Positions 32,970 through 41,945 are shown, counted from the first letter of the stretch. The stretch: 64,000 nucleotides of DNA from Micromonospora saelicesensis (GCF_900091575.1 NZ_FMCR01000001.1:248001-312000), one strand, 5' to 3'. Made by a program: numbers and translations. The notes: a model not told the origin generated them from the sequence alone.

Positions 32970-34127
32970 GTGACCGCTCTCCTGCTGACCCGACGAATGC
33001 GGCCGGTGGATCTCTACACCGTGGACGCCCTGCTGGCGGTGGCCGTCGGTGGGCTGCTCTGCCCGTACGCGGCGCTGGAGTCGCCGCTGCACGGCGGCGT
33101 ACGCGAGCCGCTCTGGGTGTCGGTGCTGGTCGGGATGGCCCTCGGGCTGCCGTTGGCCGTCCGGCGACGGTGGCCGATGACGGTGGCCGTCGTGATCAGT
33201 TCGATCGCCACCGTCGCTCTGATCACCGGGGTGATACCCAACTTCGCGGCCGCCGCTCCGGCGTTCGCCATCGGCCTGTCCTTCTACACGGTGGCCGTGG
33301 CGACGCCCACCCGCCGGTCGATGCTCTGCGCCGCCGGTTGTCTGGCGCTGGTGAGCGTCGGCCTGGTGCTGACCGCTGGCGACCTCTGGTCGCGGACCGG
33401 CGCTGTCGTCTACGCCGCGGTCATGGTCGCGCCCGCCTGGGTGATCGGTTGGCTGATCCGGGAGCGACGCGCCCTCGCCACCCGGCAGAGTGATCAGCTG
33501 GTCCGTCAGGCTGCCACCGAGGAGCGGTTGCGGGTGGCGCGTGAGTTGCACGACGTGGTCGCGCACACGCTCAGTCTCATCGTGGTGAAGGCGGCCGTCG
33601 CCAATCACGTCGCGGAGGCCGACCCGCGCGAGGCGGGCGCCGCGCTCCGGGTCATCGAGGAGACCGGCCGTACCGCGCTGACCGACGTACGTCGGGTGCT
33701 CGGCGTGCTGCGCGAGGACAGCCCGTACGCGCCGACGCCCGGGCTGGACGAGTTGCCCCTCCTCGCCCGGCAGGCGGCGATCGGCGGCGTCGACGTGCAA
33801 CTCGACGTACGGCGGGACGAGCCGGCCGTTGCGGTGCCGGAGTCGGTGGGCCTCGCGGTGTACCGGATCGTGCAGGAGGCGGTGACGAACGTGGTGAAGC
33901 ACGCGGCGCCGGCCGCCTGCCGGGCCACGGTGACCGTCCTGCCCGACGAGGTGCGGGTGGAGGTGACCGACGACGGCCGGCGGCCGGTCCTGCTCGGCGG
34001 GGAGGGGCACGGGTTGATCGGCATGCGGGAACGGGTGGTGTTGCACGGCGGGGAGTTCCGTGCCGGCCCCCGCTCCGACGGTGGCTTCGCGGTGACGGCC
34101 AGCCTCCCCTACCGGGTGGCCGCGTGA
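32970..34127 (+). CDS. NarL-type sensor histidine kinase
   Basis: A 385-residue kinase beginning VTALLLTRRMRPVDLYTVDA. Five or so predicted membrane helices occupy residues 15-165. The phospho-acceptor motif is RVARELHDVVAHTLSLIVVK, and the HATPase_c domain has YRIVQEAVTNVVKHA and GHGLIGMRERV. Its GTGA overlap with the regulator start marks a coupled pair. Its divergence from the FtsX-type exporter suggests that the exporter is its target. Confidence 0.93.
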   Translation: MTALLLTRRMRPVDLYTVDALLAVAVGGLLCPYAALESPLHGGVREPLWVSVLVGMALGLPLAVRRRWPMTVAVVISSIATVALITGVIPNFAAAAPAFAIGLSFYTVAVATPTRRSMLCAAGCLALVSVGLVLTAGDLWSRTGAVVYAAVMVAPAWVIGWLIRERRALATRQSDQLVRQAATEERLRVARELHDVVAHTLSLIVVKAAVANHVAEADPREAGAALRVIEETGRTALTDVRRVLGVLREDSPYAPTPGLDELPLLARQAAIGGVDVQLDVRRDEPAVAVPESVGLAVYRIVQEAVTNVVKHAAPAACRATVTVLPDEVRVEVTDDGRRPVLLGGEGHGLIGMRERVVLHGGEFRAGPRSDGGFAVTASLPYRVAA

Positions 34128-34792
34128 TCCGCGTGCTGATCGCCGACGACCAGGCGTTGCTGCGCGGCAGTTTCCGGCTGCTGGTGGATCTCAGCCCGGA
34201 CTGCACCACTGTCGGTGAGGCGGGCACCGGCGTGGAGGCTGTCGCGTTGACCGGGCAGCACCGGCCGGATGTGGTGCTGATGGACGTGCGGATGCCGGAG
34301 ATGGACGGCATCGAGGCGACCCGGCGGATCTGCGCCGACCCGGCGACGGCCGACACCCGGGTCATCATCCTGACCACGTTCGACCTCGACGAGTACGTCT
34401 ACGGGGCGCTGCGCGCCGGAGCCAGCGGGTTCCTGCTCAAGGACACCCCACCGGCGGACCTGCTGACCGGGATCCGGGTGGTCGCGGCCGGGGAGGGGCT
34501 GCTGGCGCCGACGGTGACCCGCCGGCTGATCGACGAGTTCGCCCGGCAGCCGGAGCCGACCCGGCCGCTGCCCCGGCAGCTCGACGGGGTGACCGACCGG
34601 GAACGGGAGGTCCTCGCGCTGATCGCCCAGGGCCTGTCCAACGCGGAGTTGGCCGCGCACCTCAACCTCAGCCAGGCCACCGTCAAGACGCACGTCGGGC
34701 GGCTGCTGACCAAGCTGGCGGTACGCGACCGGGCGCAACTGGTCATCGTCGCGTACGAGACGGGCCTGGTGGGGCCGGGCGGCCTACGCTGA
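34124..34792 (+). CDS. NarL/LuxR-family response regulator
   Basis: A 222-residue regulator with receiver domain VIRVLIADDQALLRGSFRLL, phospho-acceptor Asp in PDVVLMDVRMPEMDG, Lys in GFLLKDTPPAD, and C-terminal LuxR HTH (GVTDREREVLALIAQGLSNA). GTG 34124 overlaps the kinase stop by 4 bp. It is closely similar in layout to the regulator at 23.4 kb. Confidence 0.95.
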   Translation: MIRVLIADDQALLRGSFRLLVDLSPDCTTVGEAGTGVEAVALTGQHRPDVVLMDVRMPEMDGIEATRRICADPATADTRVIILTTFDLDEYVYGALRAGASGFLLKDTPPADLLTGIRVVAAGEGLLAPTVTRRLIDEFARQPEPTRPLPRQLDGVTDREREVLALIAQGLSNAELAAHLNLSQATVKTHVGRLLTKLAVRDRAQLVIVAYETGLVGPGGLR

Positions 34793-34820
34793 GCGGGTTG
34801 TCCGCACCCGAGGAGGAGCC

Positions 34821-35360
34821 ATGACCCGGTACGTCGCCCTGCTGCGCGGGGTCAACGTCGGCACCACCCGGCTGGCGATGGCCGACCTGCGCCGGATCGT
34901 CACCGACCTCGGGCACGAGGACGTCAAGACGTACCTGCAGAGCGGCAACGTGGCCTTCGGCAGCACCGTGCGCGACGCGGAGAAGCTGGCCGCCGGCATC
35001 GCGCGGGCACTCACCGACGAGCTGGCGTTGACAGTGCCGGTGCTGGTGCGCAGCGGCCGGGAGTTGGCGGCGATCGCCGGCGGCAACCCGTACGCCGACC
35101 GGGAGGACGACCCGACGCGACTGCTGGTGGCCTTCCTCGCCACCGCACCGGAGAAGTCCACTGTGGACGCCCTGGCCGCGCCCGGTGGCGAGAACGTGTC
35201 GTTCACGGTGACCGGCCGGGAGGTGTTCCTGCACTACGTCGACGGCGGTTACGGGCGGTCGAAGTTCACAAACGCGTACCTGGAGAAGAAGCTCGGCGTG
35301 GTGGCCACCTCCCGCAACTGGAAGTCGGTGCGGGCCCTGGCGGAGATGACCGCCTCCTGA
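34821..35360 (+). CDS. DUF1697 family protein
   Basis: The 179-residue protein has the DUF1697 pattern: RYVALLRGVNVGTTRLAMAD, then VKTYLQSGNVAF, PVLVRSGRELAAI and GGYGRSKFTNAYLEKKLGVV. The family is widespread and uncharacterised. The ATG at 34821 follows GAGGAG at a spacing of about 5. It is 28 bp after the regulator and may be cotranscribed. A terminator hairpin follows. Confidence 0.9.
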   Translation: MTRYVALLRGVNVGTTRLAMADLRRIVTDLGHEDVKTYLQSGNVAFGSTVRDAEKLAAGIARALTDELALTVPVLVRSGRELAAIAGGNPYADREDDPTRLLVAFLATAPEKSTVDALAAPGGENVSFTVTGREVFLHYVDGGYGRSKFTNAYLEKKLGVVATSRNWKSVRALAEMTAS

Positions 35361-35364
35361 CCGT

Positions 35365-35394
35365 GGTGGGGGCCGCGGCTCGGCGACCCCCACC
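35365..35394. terminator. hairpin terminator
   Basis: An 8-bp stem (GGTGGGGG against CCCCCACC) with a 14-nt loop lies between the DUF1697 stop and the stop of the convergent metallo-hydrolase gene. Confidence 0.6.
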
Positions 35395-35402
35395 GACGCT
35401 GG

Positions 35403-36380
35403 TCAGAAGTGGTACGCAGTCTCGTACTCGGGCACCAGCACCCGGCTGCGCGGCGAGATCCGGCGCACCGCCGCGATCATCTCGTTCAGGCGGGTGCGGT
35501 CGGTCGGGGCGACCGGCGGCGGGTTCTGCAACGCCGTCTCGAAGTTGTCGTAGTGCACCGGCACCACGACCTTCGGGTAGTCGAGGCCGGCCAGCAGCCG
35601 GGGCAGGTAGTCGCCGGTGGTGGTGGCGTTCTGCATGGCCACCATCGCCACGTCCGGCGCGAGGCCGGTGAGGTTCCGCTCGGCGACGTCGCTGGCCCCG
35701 GTGAAGTAGACCGACGGTCCGCCGTCGACCCGCAGCAGGTAGCCCAGCGTGTCGCCCTCCGGCAGGTCGGCGATGGTGGCCGGCTGCGGCGGCGGGCTCA
35801 CCCGCACCCCGGGAAAGGCCACCGAGTACGACGGGTTGCGGCTGTGCAGCGAGCCGACCACCTCGACGCTGTGGTCGCCGAAGTCCAGCACCTCACCACC
35901 CTTCACGGCGCTGAGCTGCGTCGACGGCAACCCGTAGGCCAACCCCAGGTGGTACGCGGTCAGCGTGCCGAACACCCGTGCGCCGGTGCGCTTGGCGATG
36001 TACGGCACGTCCATGAAGTGGTCCCAGTGGGTGTGCGTGACCAGCACCGTCGTGGCCCGGTCGACCCGCGGGTCGATCACGTCGGTGCGCACTGTCAACG
36101 CCGTATCGGTCTTGAACGCCCCGGTGAACAGCCCGGTGTCGATCCGGCTGAGGAACGGGTCGACGAGAATTGTGCGGTCGCCGATGTCGACGCGCCAGCC
36201 GGCCGTACCCCACCAGCGGAAGCTGACCGCACCCTTGCGGCGAGCGGTCGGCGTGGCCGCGGCGGTCGAGGGCGCGGCCTGGGCCGGGGTGGCGACGCCG
36301 GCGGCGAGACCACCGGCGGAGACCAGAGCGGTGGTGGTGGCGGCGTCGCGCAGGAAGCGTCGGCGGTCGAGACTGGGCAT
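35403..36380 (-). CDS. Tat-exported metallo-beta-lactamase-fold hydrolase
   Basis: The 325-residue protein starts MPSLDRRRFLRDAATTTALV, a twin-arginine signal with an A-x-A site near residue 34. The zinc motif HxHxDH is in TVLVTHTHWDHFMD, with further ligands in VVEVVGSLHSRNPS and VVVPVHYDNFETAL. This resembles UlaG/RomA-like hydrolases, which act on phosphodiesters, lactones or N-acyl lipids. Its substrate is unknown. GGGGAG lies about 9 nt before the ATG. Confidence 0.9.
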   Translation of the reverse strand: MPSLDRRRFLRDAATTTALVSAGGLAAGVATPAQAAPSTAAATPTARRKGAVSFRWWGTAGWRVDIGDRTILVDPFLSRIDTGLFTGAFKTDTALTVRTDVIDPRVDRATTVLVTHTHWDHFMDVPYIAKRTGARVFGTLTAYHLGLAYGLPSTQLSAVKGGEVLDFGDHSVEVVGSLHSRNPSYSVAFPGVRVSPPPQPATIADLPEGDTLGYLLRVDGGPSVYFTGASDVAERNLTGLAPDVAMVAMQNATTTGDYLPRLLAGLDYPKVVVPVHYDNFETALQNPPPVAPTDRTRLNEMIAAVRRISPRSRVLVPEYETAYHF

Positions 36381-36534
36381 GCGGATCTACTCCCCGTGGT
36401 CGGGTGATGTGTCGACCACGAGCCAACCAGCGGCACCGGGCCGCAGTCCAAGATCAAAGGCCGTCGGCTTCGATACGCCGGCGGATATCGGTCCTGCTCG
36501 GCGGGGGTGCGGCGACGCTCGGAGGGTCGCGGAA

Positions 36535-37458
36535 TCAGTCGCCGCGCAGCGCTTCGACCGCCGTCCGGGCGGCCTCCCCCATGGCCAGGTCCACGTCGAT
36601 GCGGCGCGGGGTCAGCTGTTCGGCGCGGGCGAAGACGGCGATCGCGTACCGGCCGCCGTCGGGGTATTCGGCGACCCCGGCCTCCAGGTGGAACCCGGGC
36701 AGGGTGCCGGTCTTTCCGGAGACCCGGACGCCGGGCGGGAACCCGGCGGCCAGCCGGGTCCAGAAGATCTGCCGGGCCATCCAGGTGCGGACCATCGCGC
36801 AGGCCGCCGCCGGCCCGGCCTCGTCCCGCCAGATCAGCGTGAGCAGCCGGGTGATCTCCCGGGCGGTGCTGGACGTGGTGTGCGCGGGGTCGAAGACCCG
36901 CATCGACCGGACCCGGTCCGCCGGCAGTGTGGGGAAGATCCGGGCGAACTCCGCCTCGGTCCGGGCGCCCACGTCGGCGAGCATCATCTCGACCAGTTCC
37001 CGAGGGCCACCGAGGACGCGGGTACGGGTCAGCCCCAGCTCGACGGCGAGCATCGGCAGCAGGTCCGGGCCGACCCGGCGCAGCAGCAGGTCGGCGGCCG
37101 TGTTGTCGGTGACCGACATGGCGAAGTACGCGAGGTCGCGCAGCGACACCTCGGCGTCGTCGTCGCAGCCGGCCAGACCCCACCCACCGAGCCGGTCGGC
37201 GGCGGTGACCAGTACCCGCTCGGTCGGGTCCAGCTGACCGGCCTCGACCTGCCGGGCGAACTCCAGCACCAGAAGGATCTTGAAGATCGAGGCGATCACC
37301 ACCTGCTCGTCGGCCCGCACCCCGACCTCGCGACCGCCGCCGGCCGGGCCGCCACCCTCGACGGCGCTCAGGTCGACGGCGTCCAGGTCCACGACGTGCA
37401 GGCTGGCCGTCACCCCGACGGCAGCGAAGATGGCCCCGATACGTTCCTCCACGTCCAC
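36535..37458 (-). CDS. class A beta-lactamase-like serine hydrolase
   Basis: A 307-residue protein from GTG 37458. It has SIFK in VIASIFKILLVLEF (SxxK), TDN in MSVTDNTAADLLL where class A enzymes have SDN, and KTG in RVSGKTGTLPGFHLEAG. I do not see the ExELN omega-loop motif that activates the deacylating water. No signal peptide is evident. It is therefore probably a cytosolic or atypical member of the beta-lactamase-2 family rather than a resistance enzyme. A TACCGT -10 lies 6 bp upstream, and a LysR regulator is divergent from it, as in ampC-ampR loci. Confidence 0.85.
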   Translation of the reverse strand: MDVEERIGAIFAAVGVTASLHVVDLDAVDLSAVEGGGPAGGGREVGVRADEQVVIASIFKILLVLEFARQVEAGQLDPTERVLVTAADRLGGWGLAGCDDDAEVSLRDLAYFAMSVTDNTAADLLLRRVGPDLLPMLAVELGLTRTRVLGGPRELVEMMLADVGARTEAEFARIFPTLPADRVRSMRVFDPAHTTSSTAREITRLLTLIWRDEAGPAAACAMVRTWMARQIFWTRLAAGFPPGVRVSGKTGTLPGFHLEAGVAEYPDGGRYAIAVFARAEQLTPRRIDVDLAMGEAARTAVEALRGD

Positions 37459-37464
37459 GCCAGC

Positions 37465-37503
37465 ACGGTATCCAGCGTCGCCGTGGCCGCGTTGGCGTAG
37501 GGT
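37465..37503. promoter_or_regulatory. compact divergent promoter between the beta-lactamase-like gene and the LysR gene
   Basis: Only 51 bp separate the two start codons. Minus-strand TACCGT (37470-37465) and plus-strand TAGGGT (37498-37503) each lie 6 bp before their GTG. Each -35 region must therefore overlap the other gene's promoter or coding start. A LysR dimer bound here would affect both genes. Confidence 0.6.
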
Positions 37504-37509
37504 CCCGGC

Positions 37510-38475
37510 GTGGATCTGCTCCGGCACCTGCGGCACTTCGTGGTGGTCGCACACGAACTGCACTTCGGGCGGGCCGCGGAGCTGCTCGGGATGGCCCAGC
37601 CGCCGCTGAGCCAGTCGATCCAGCGGCTGGAACGGGAACTGACGGTCGAGCTGTTCGACAGGTCCCGCCGCCAGGTACGCCTGACCACCGCCGGTGAACT
37701 GCTGCTCGGCGAGGCGGAGGAGCTGCTCGCCGGCGAGGGCCGACTCCGCAGCCTGATGGGGCAGATCCGCGCCGGTGAGCTGGGCGTACTCCGGGCCGGG
37801 GTGCCACCGGAGACACCCGCCGTGACGCTGCGCTCGCTGCTGGACGGGCTCACCACCCGGGCGCCCGGCCTGGACGTGGAGCTGCACGAGCTGACCACGG
37901 CCGAGCAGGTGCGGATGCTCACCGAGCGGACCCTGGACGTGGGGCTCGTGCATCACCCGGTGGCGGCGGACGGGCTGCGCTTCGGCGCCCCGGTCGACGT
38001 ACCACTGGGGGTGCTGCTGCCGCGCACCTCGCCGCTGGCCCGCGGCCGCGAGGTGACGCTCGCGTCGCTGGCCGGTCTGGACCTGGTGGCCGCTCCCCGC
38101 GCCACCGCCCCCGGGTGGCACGACCACCTGCTGGCGGTGTGCCGGCAGCACGGTTGGCGCCCGGGGCGGGTGCGGCCGGCCCGCAACCCGGAATTTCTCT
38201 TCGGGCTGGTGCTGGCCGGCGGCGGGGTGGCCGTGGAACCGGCGACGGTGGCCCGCCGGGAACCCCGGATGGCCTGGCGGCCGATCACCGACGCGCCGCT
38301 GGCCAAGCGCACCTCGGCGGCCTGGCCGGACCGGTCGGCGCACCCGGCGGCGGCGATGTTCGGCCAGCTCGCCGCGGAGGTGCTGGCCGACGCCGAGCCC
38401 ACCGCGCCCGCGCCGGCCGCGACGTCGGTGCCGGCGGCACGGCCGTGGCCGGTGCTGTTCGACACGACCGGGTGA
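37510..38475 (+). CDS. LysR-family transcriptional regulator
   Basis: The 321-residue regulator has the LysR winged HTH at its start (VDLLRHLRHFVVVAHELHFG, MAQPPLSQSIQRLERELTVE, LFDRSRRQVRLTTAGELLL) and the periplasmic-binding-like effector domain after about residue 90. The C-terminus (about 290-321) is an Ala/Pro-rich extension. It most likely controls itself and the divergent beta-lactamase-like gene. Confidence 0.93.
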   Translation: MDLLRHLRHFVVVAHELHFGRAAELLGMAQPPLSQSIQRLERELTVELFDRSRRQVRLTTAGELLLGEAEELLAGEGRLRSLMGQIRAGELGVLRAGVPPETPAVTLRSLLDGLTTRAPGLDVELHELTTAEQVRMLTERTLDVGLVHHPVAADGLRFGAPVDVPLGVLLPRTSPLARGREVTLASLAGLDLVAAPRATAPGWHDHLLAVCRQHGWRPGRVRPARNPEFLFGLVLAGGGVAVEPATVARREPRMAWRPITDAPLAKRTSAAWPDRSAHPAAAMFGQLAAEVLADAEPTAPAPAATSVPAARPWPVLFDTTG

Positions 38476-38572
38476 ACCGACCGGCCGTTGTGTTCGTCAC
38501 CCCCGGTTGGGCGGTGGATCGTCCACCCACCCGGGTATGGATGACAGGACACGAAGACGCGAAGGAGCCGCA

Positions 38573-39424
38573 GTGGCAATCACGATTCCCGACATCAGCC
38601 TGAACGACGGCACCACCATTCCGCAGCTCGGCTTCGGGGTGTTCCAGATCGAGCCGAAGGACACCGTCGCGGCGGTGACCACCGCCCTGGAGGTGGGCTA
38701 CCGGCACATCGACACCGCTGAGATGTACGGCAACGAGGCCGAGGTCGGCGAGGCGGTACGCGTGTCCGGCCTCGACCGGGGTTCGGTCTACGTGACCAGC
38801 AAGCTGAACAACGCCTTCCACCGCCCCGACGACGCCCGCAGGGCGTTCGACTCGACGCTGGCGGCGCTGAAGATGGACTACATCGACCTGTTCCTGATCC
38901 ACTGGCCGCTGCCGACCCTGTACGACGGCGACTACGTCTCGACCTGGAAGGTGCTGGAGGAGTTCCAGCGCGACGGCCGGGCCCGCTCGATCGGCGTGTC
39001 GAACTTCCAGGTGTCGCACCTGCAGCGGCTGGCCGACGAGGCGACCGTCGTGCCGGCGGTCAACCAGATCGAGGCGCACCCGTACTTCACCAACGACGAG
39101 GTCCGCGCCTACGGCCGTGAGCACAACATCCTCACCGAGGCGTGGTCGCCGATCGCCCAGGGCAAGGTGCTCGACGACCCGACGGTCGTCGACATCGCCG
39201 GGCAGCTCGACCGGACGCCGGCGCAGGTGGTGCTCCGCTGGCACGTGCAGCGCGGCGACATCATCTTCCCGAAGTCGACCACCCCGAAGAGGATCGAGGA
39301 GAACACCCGGATCTTCGACTTCGAGTTGGACGACGCGGCGATGGAGCGGATCACCGCGCTGAACAAGGGCGAGGCCGGCCGGCAGGGCCCGAACCCGGAC
39401 ACCTTCGCCTACCTGCCCGAGTAA
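38573..39424 (+). CDS. aldo/keto reductase (AKR5-like)
   Basis: A 283-residue NADPH-dependent reductase. The catalytic tetrad is visible in YRHIDTAEMYGNE (Asp, Tyr), YVTSKLNN (Lys) and LFLIHWPLP (His). The cofactor loop is IFPKSTTPKRIEEN, and the C-terminus DTFAYLPE is typical. GTG 38573 follows GAAGGAG at a spacing of about 6. A strong hairpin ends the transcript. Confidence 0.95.
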   Translation: MAITIPDISLNDGTTIPQLGFGVFQIEPKDTVAAVTTALEVGYRHIDTAEMYGNEAEVGEAVRVSGLDRGSVYVTSKLNNAFHRPDDARRAFDSTLAALKMDYIDLFLIHWPLPTLYDGDYVSTWKVLEEFQRDGRARSIGVSNFQVSHLQRLADEATVVPAVNQIEAHPYFTNDEVRAYGREHNILTEAWSPIAQGKVLDDPTVVDIAGQLDRTPAQVVLRWHVQRGDIIFPKSTTPKRIEENTRIFDFELDDAAMERITALNKGEAGRQGPNPDTFAYLPE

Positions 39425-39448
39425 CGCCTGAGCCGGCGGCGGCGCTCA

Positions 39449-39480
39449 GCGAAAGGGGGTCCGGACGGGCCCCCTTTCGC
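39449..39480. terminator. hairpin terminator after the reductase
   Basis: A perfect 11-bp stem (GCGAAAGGGGG against CCCCCTTTCGC) with a 10-nt loop lies 24 bp after the reductase stop. Confidence 0.8.
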
Positions 39481-39502
39481 CGTGAAAGGACCGTCCCCGG
39501 CA

Positions 39503-40198
39503 ATGTCGTTCCGCCGCACCACCCCGGCTCTGCTGTCGTTGCTTCTACTCGGGCCAGTGGCCTGCGCGCCGAGCCAGGCCGCCGAGGCTCCCCGCTGGTC
39601 CGAGCCTTCGGTATCGGCCTCGCCGACCCCGCCAAAGCCACGTCCGGCGCCGACCTCCACGGCCGAGGTCCGCAGCCGGGTCACCGCAGCGATGCTGAAC
39701 CTGGACGCAAAGTTCCATCCGGAGACGGCGCAGTACACCGACGAGAACACCGAGGCGTGGAAGCTGATCTCCCTTTGCAAGGCGAGTCTGCCGTCGGACA
39801 TCAAACGCACCGCGTACCGGGAGCGGATCTGGGACGGCGAGTCCGTGTGGATCCGGCAGTACGTGGTCGGCTACCTGAAGGTGCCGGGGCGCAAGCTCGC
39901 CGACGAATTGCGGTCGGTCCTGTCGACGTGCAAGGAGTACGAGGTGCCCGACGACGGGCGCACGTCGACGATCCTGCGGCCGTCGCCCCCGCCGCTGCCT
40001 GACGGCCCGGACGTGATCACCTTCTGCGAGCGGCTGAGCGGGAAGGCGATCCGACACCAGTGCACTCTCGTCCTGGTGCGCGGCAACTTCGTCATGCAGG
40101 TGGACGCCGCGGCGAGCAACGGTGACCTGGCGGCCGGCAGCGCGCTGATCGCGAAGATTGCGCCGCTGGCGGTGGCCGCCTTCGAGAAGGCCGCCTGA
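39503..40198 (+). CDS. lipoprotein of unknown function
   Basis: A 231-residue protein with a lipoprotein signal: MSFRRTTPALLSLLLLGPVA followed by the lipobox Cys (LLGPVAC). A Ser/Pro/Thr-rich linker leads into a mixed domain with three further Cys (ISLCKASLPSD, VLSTCKEYEVPD, FCERLSGKAIRHQC). The start at ATG 39503 fits the lipobox distance; GTG 39482 would add seven residues and overlaps the likely ribosome binding site. I recognise no family. Confidence 0.75.
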   Translation: MSFRRTTPALLSLLLLGPVACAPSQAAEAPRWSEPSVSASPTPPKPRPAPTSTAEVRSRVTAAMLNLDAKFHPETAQYTDENTEAWKLISLCKASLPSDIKRTAYRERIWDGESVWIRQYVVGYLKVPGRKLADELRSVLSTCKEYEVPDDGRTSTILRPSPPPLPDGPDVITFCERLSGKAIRHQCTLVLVRGNFVMQVDAAASNGDLAAGSALIAKIAPLAVAAFEKAA

Positions 40199-40247
40199 AC
40201 GCCGCCGTGGGGCGCGTGCCGCTGCTGGGGCGCCCGCCCCTGCCCCC

Positions 40248-40269
40248 GGCTGGCGACCCCTTGCCAGCC
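40248..40269. terminator. small hairpin between convergent genes
   Basis: A 7-bp stem (GGCTGGC against GCCAGCC) with an 8-nt loop lies just before the stop of the NTF2-like gene. It is a weak terminator candidate. Confidence 0.4.
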
Positions 40270-40276
40270 TCCGTGG

Positions 40277-40807
40277 TCAGATCCGGCCCACGGAGTCCTG
40301 GTTCTGCAGCACCAGCCACCGGCCGTGCTGGTAGGTGTAGCTGACCCCGATCAACAGCGGCACCCTGGTGCCGGTGGCCGGCACCGCGTAGACGGAGTCG
40401 AACAGCACGAAGCCCGTCCGGCAGCCCACCACTGTCTGCTTCGCCACGCTGAAGGACTGGGTCCACGAGTCGTCGGCGAAGAACCCGCGCAGCCAGTCCA
40501 CTGTGGCTCGCTTGCCGTCGAGCACCTCCCCGTCGGAGGCGAAGACGGAGGTGACATCGGGGTGCAGCAGCGCGGCGAAGCCGTCCAGGTCGCGCCGGGC
40601 GGTGGTCTCCACGTACGCCCGGACGGCGCGGTCGAAGGCGCGCTCGCAGCCGCGGGCCGCCGCGTCCCCGGTTGTGGTGTCGTCCGGGCCGGGGGTGGCG
40701 GCCGACACCGCGGCCGGAGCGGCGGCGAGCAGGCCGGCGGTGAGCCCGAGCAGGGCGATCGTGCGGCCGAGCCGGCCGGCGGGACGGGCGGAGGCGGGTG
40801 GACGCAT
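40277..40807 (-). CDS. secreted NTF2/SnoaL-like protein
   Basis: The 176-residue protein has a signal peptide ([20 protein letters not shown], cleavage near SAATP) and an NTF2-like fold (AFDRAVRAYVETTARRDLDG, ALLHPDVTSVFASDGEVLDG, GVSYTYQHGRWLVLQNQDS). This is typical of the nuclear-transport-factor-2/SnoaL family with a cavity for a small ligand. ATG 40807 follows GAAGGAGAA. Its function is unknown. Confidence 0.85.
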   Translation of the reverse strand: MRPPASARPAGRLGRTIALLGLTAGLLAAAPAAVSAATPGPDDTTTGDAAARGCERAFDRAVRAYVETTARRDLDGFAALLHPDVTSVFASDGEVLDGKRATVDWLRGFFADDSWTQSFSVAKQTVVGCRTGFVLFDSVYAVPATGTRVPLLIGVSYTYQHGRWLVLQNQDSVGRI

Positions 40808-40921
40808 CGGGTTCTCCTTCGGACGAGTGGTGGTGCCGTCGCAGCCAACCCGGCCCGCCACGCGGTCGGCCAGTGATTCGAACCAGCTCGAATGCGGACC
40901 ACACATCGATGCCGCCGCTTG

Positions 40922-40927
40922 TACGAT
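40922..40927 (+). promoter_or_regulatory. leaderless -10 element
   Basis: TACGAT lies 7 bp before GTG 40935, favouring that GTG over the ATG immediately after it. Confidence 0.45.
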
Positions 40928-40934
40928 CCGGGCT

Positions 40935-41945
40935 GTGATGGTCGCTCACCTGGACGGTTCGAGCCTCGCGCGGCTCCGGTTGGCGATCTCGCCAGCGTCG
41001 GAGGTGACGTCCTGGCTGCGGGCCGCGCTGTCGCGCTTCGGGCACCCGGTGCACGGCGATCCCGGTCCGGCCGCCCGCGCCGCGCTGCGACACCCCGACG
41101 TGGCAGTGGTCGCGGAGCTGGTGACGCCGCCCGGCCGGCTCGGCTACACGCCGGACCTACTCACGCCCAAGCCGCCGCTGGGTCCGCTCGACGCGGCCTT
41201 CGAGCAGCAGTTGGCGGCCACGGCCGCGACGCCCGCCGACGAGGTGGCGGCGCAGGTGAACGAGCGGTTTCCGGCGGGCGGGATCCCGGCGCGGATCCGC
41301 ACGGCGGTCGAGGACGGCACCCTGGCCCGGCGGGTCACCAACGGGTTGCGCCACTTCTGGCGGGCCGCGCTCGCCGAGCAGTGGCCAACTGTGCGCACCA
41401 CGCTGGAGGCCGAGCTGGCCCTGCGAGCCACCACGATGGCCACCGCCGGAGTGGGCAGCATGCTGAACAGCCTGCACCCGAAGGTCGGCTGGACCGGCAG
41501 GTCGCTGACCATCGACAGCTCGTACCGGATCACCACCGCGCTGACCGGCGCGGAGCTGGTGCTCGCGCCGTCGGCGCTGGCCTGGCCTCAGCTCTCCACC
41601 CAGCTGTGCGACGAGGGCAACGCCGTGCTGGTCTACCCGGTCGGCGCCGGGCCGACAGTCCAGCGCAGGGCGGATCGGCTCGGTGACCTGGTCGGTGCGA
41701 GCCGGGCGGCGATCCTGGCGGACCTGGACGTTCCCCGGTCCACCGGGCAGCTCAGCGAACGGCACCGGCTGGCCCCGGCCACCGTCTCCTACCACCTGGG
41801 CGTGCTGCTGCGCTCCGGCCTGGTGGTGCGCACTCGGGAGCGCCACAGCGTGCTCTACCGGCGGTCCGACCACGGGGACGGGCTGGTCGGCTGCCGGGCA
41901 GGTCAGGGCGCGACGCGCTCCGCGATCCGGCGAAACACCGCCTGA
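40935..41945 (+). CDS. ArsR-like winged-helix transcriptional regulator
   Basis: A 336-residue regulator. Residues about 1-240 form an effector-like domain (MVAHLDGSSLARLRLAISPA, AEQWPTVRTTLEAELALRAT, SSYRITTALTGAELVLAPSA). The C-terminal winged helix (GASRAAILADLDVPRSTGQL, LAPATVSYHLGVLLRSGLVV) is ArsR-like with a DUF5937-type N-terminal region. It contains no obvious metal-binding cysteine cluster. It converges with the next gene, overlapping it by 43 bp. Confidence 0.85.
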   Translation: MMVAHLDGSSLARLRLAISPASEVTSWLRAALSRFGHPVHGDPGPAARAALRHPDVAVVAELVTPPGRLGYTPDLLTPKPPLGPLDAAFEQQLAATAATPADEVAAQVNERFPAGGIPARIRTAVEDGTLARRVTNGLRHFWRAALAEQWPTVRTTLEAELALRATTMATAGVGSMLNSLHPKVGWTGRSLTIDSSYRITTALTGAELVLAPSALAWPQLSTQLCDEGNAVLVYPVGAGPTVQRRADRLGDLVGASRAAILADLDVPRSTGQLSERHRLAPATVSYHLGVLLRSGLVVRTRERHSVLYRRSDHGDGLVGCRAGQGATRSAIRRNTA

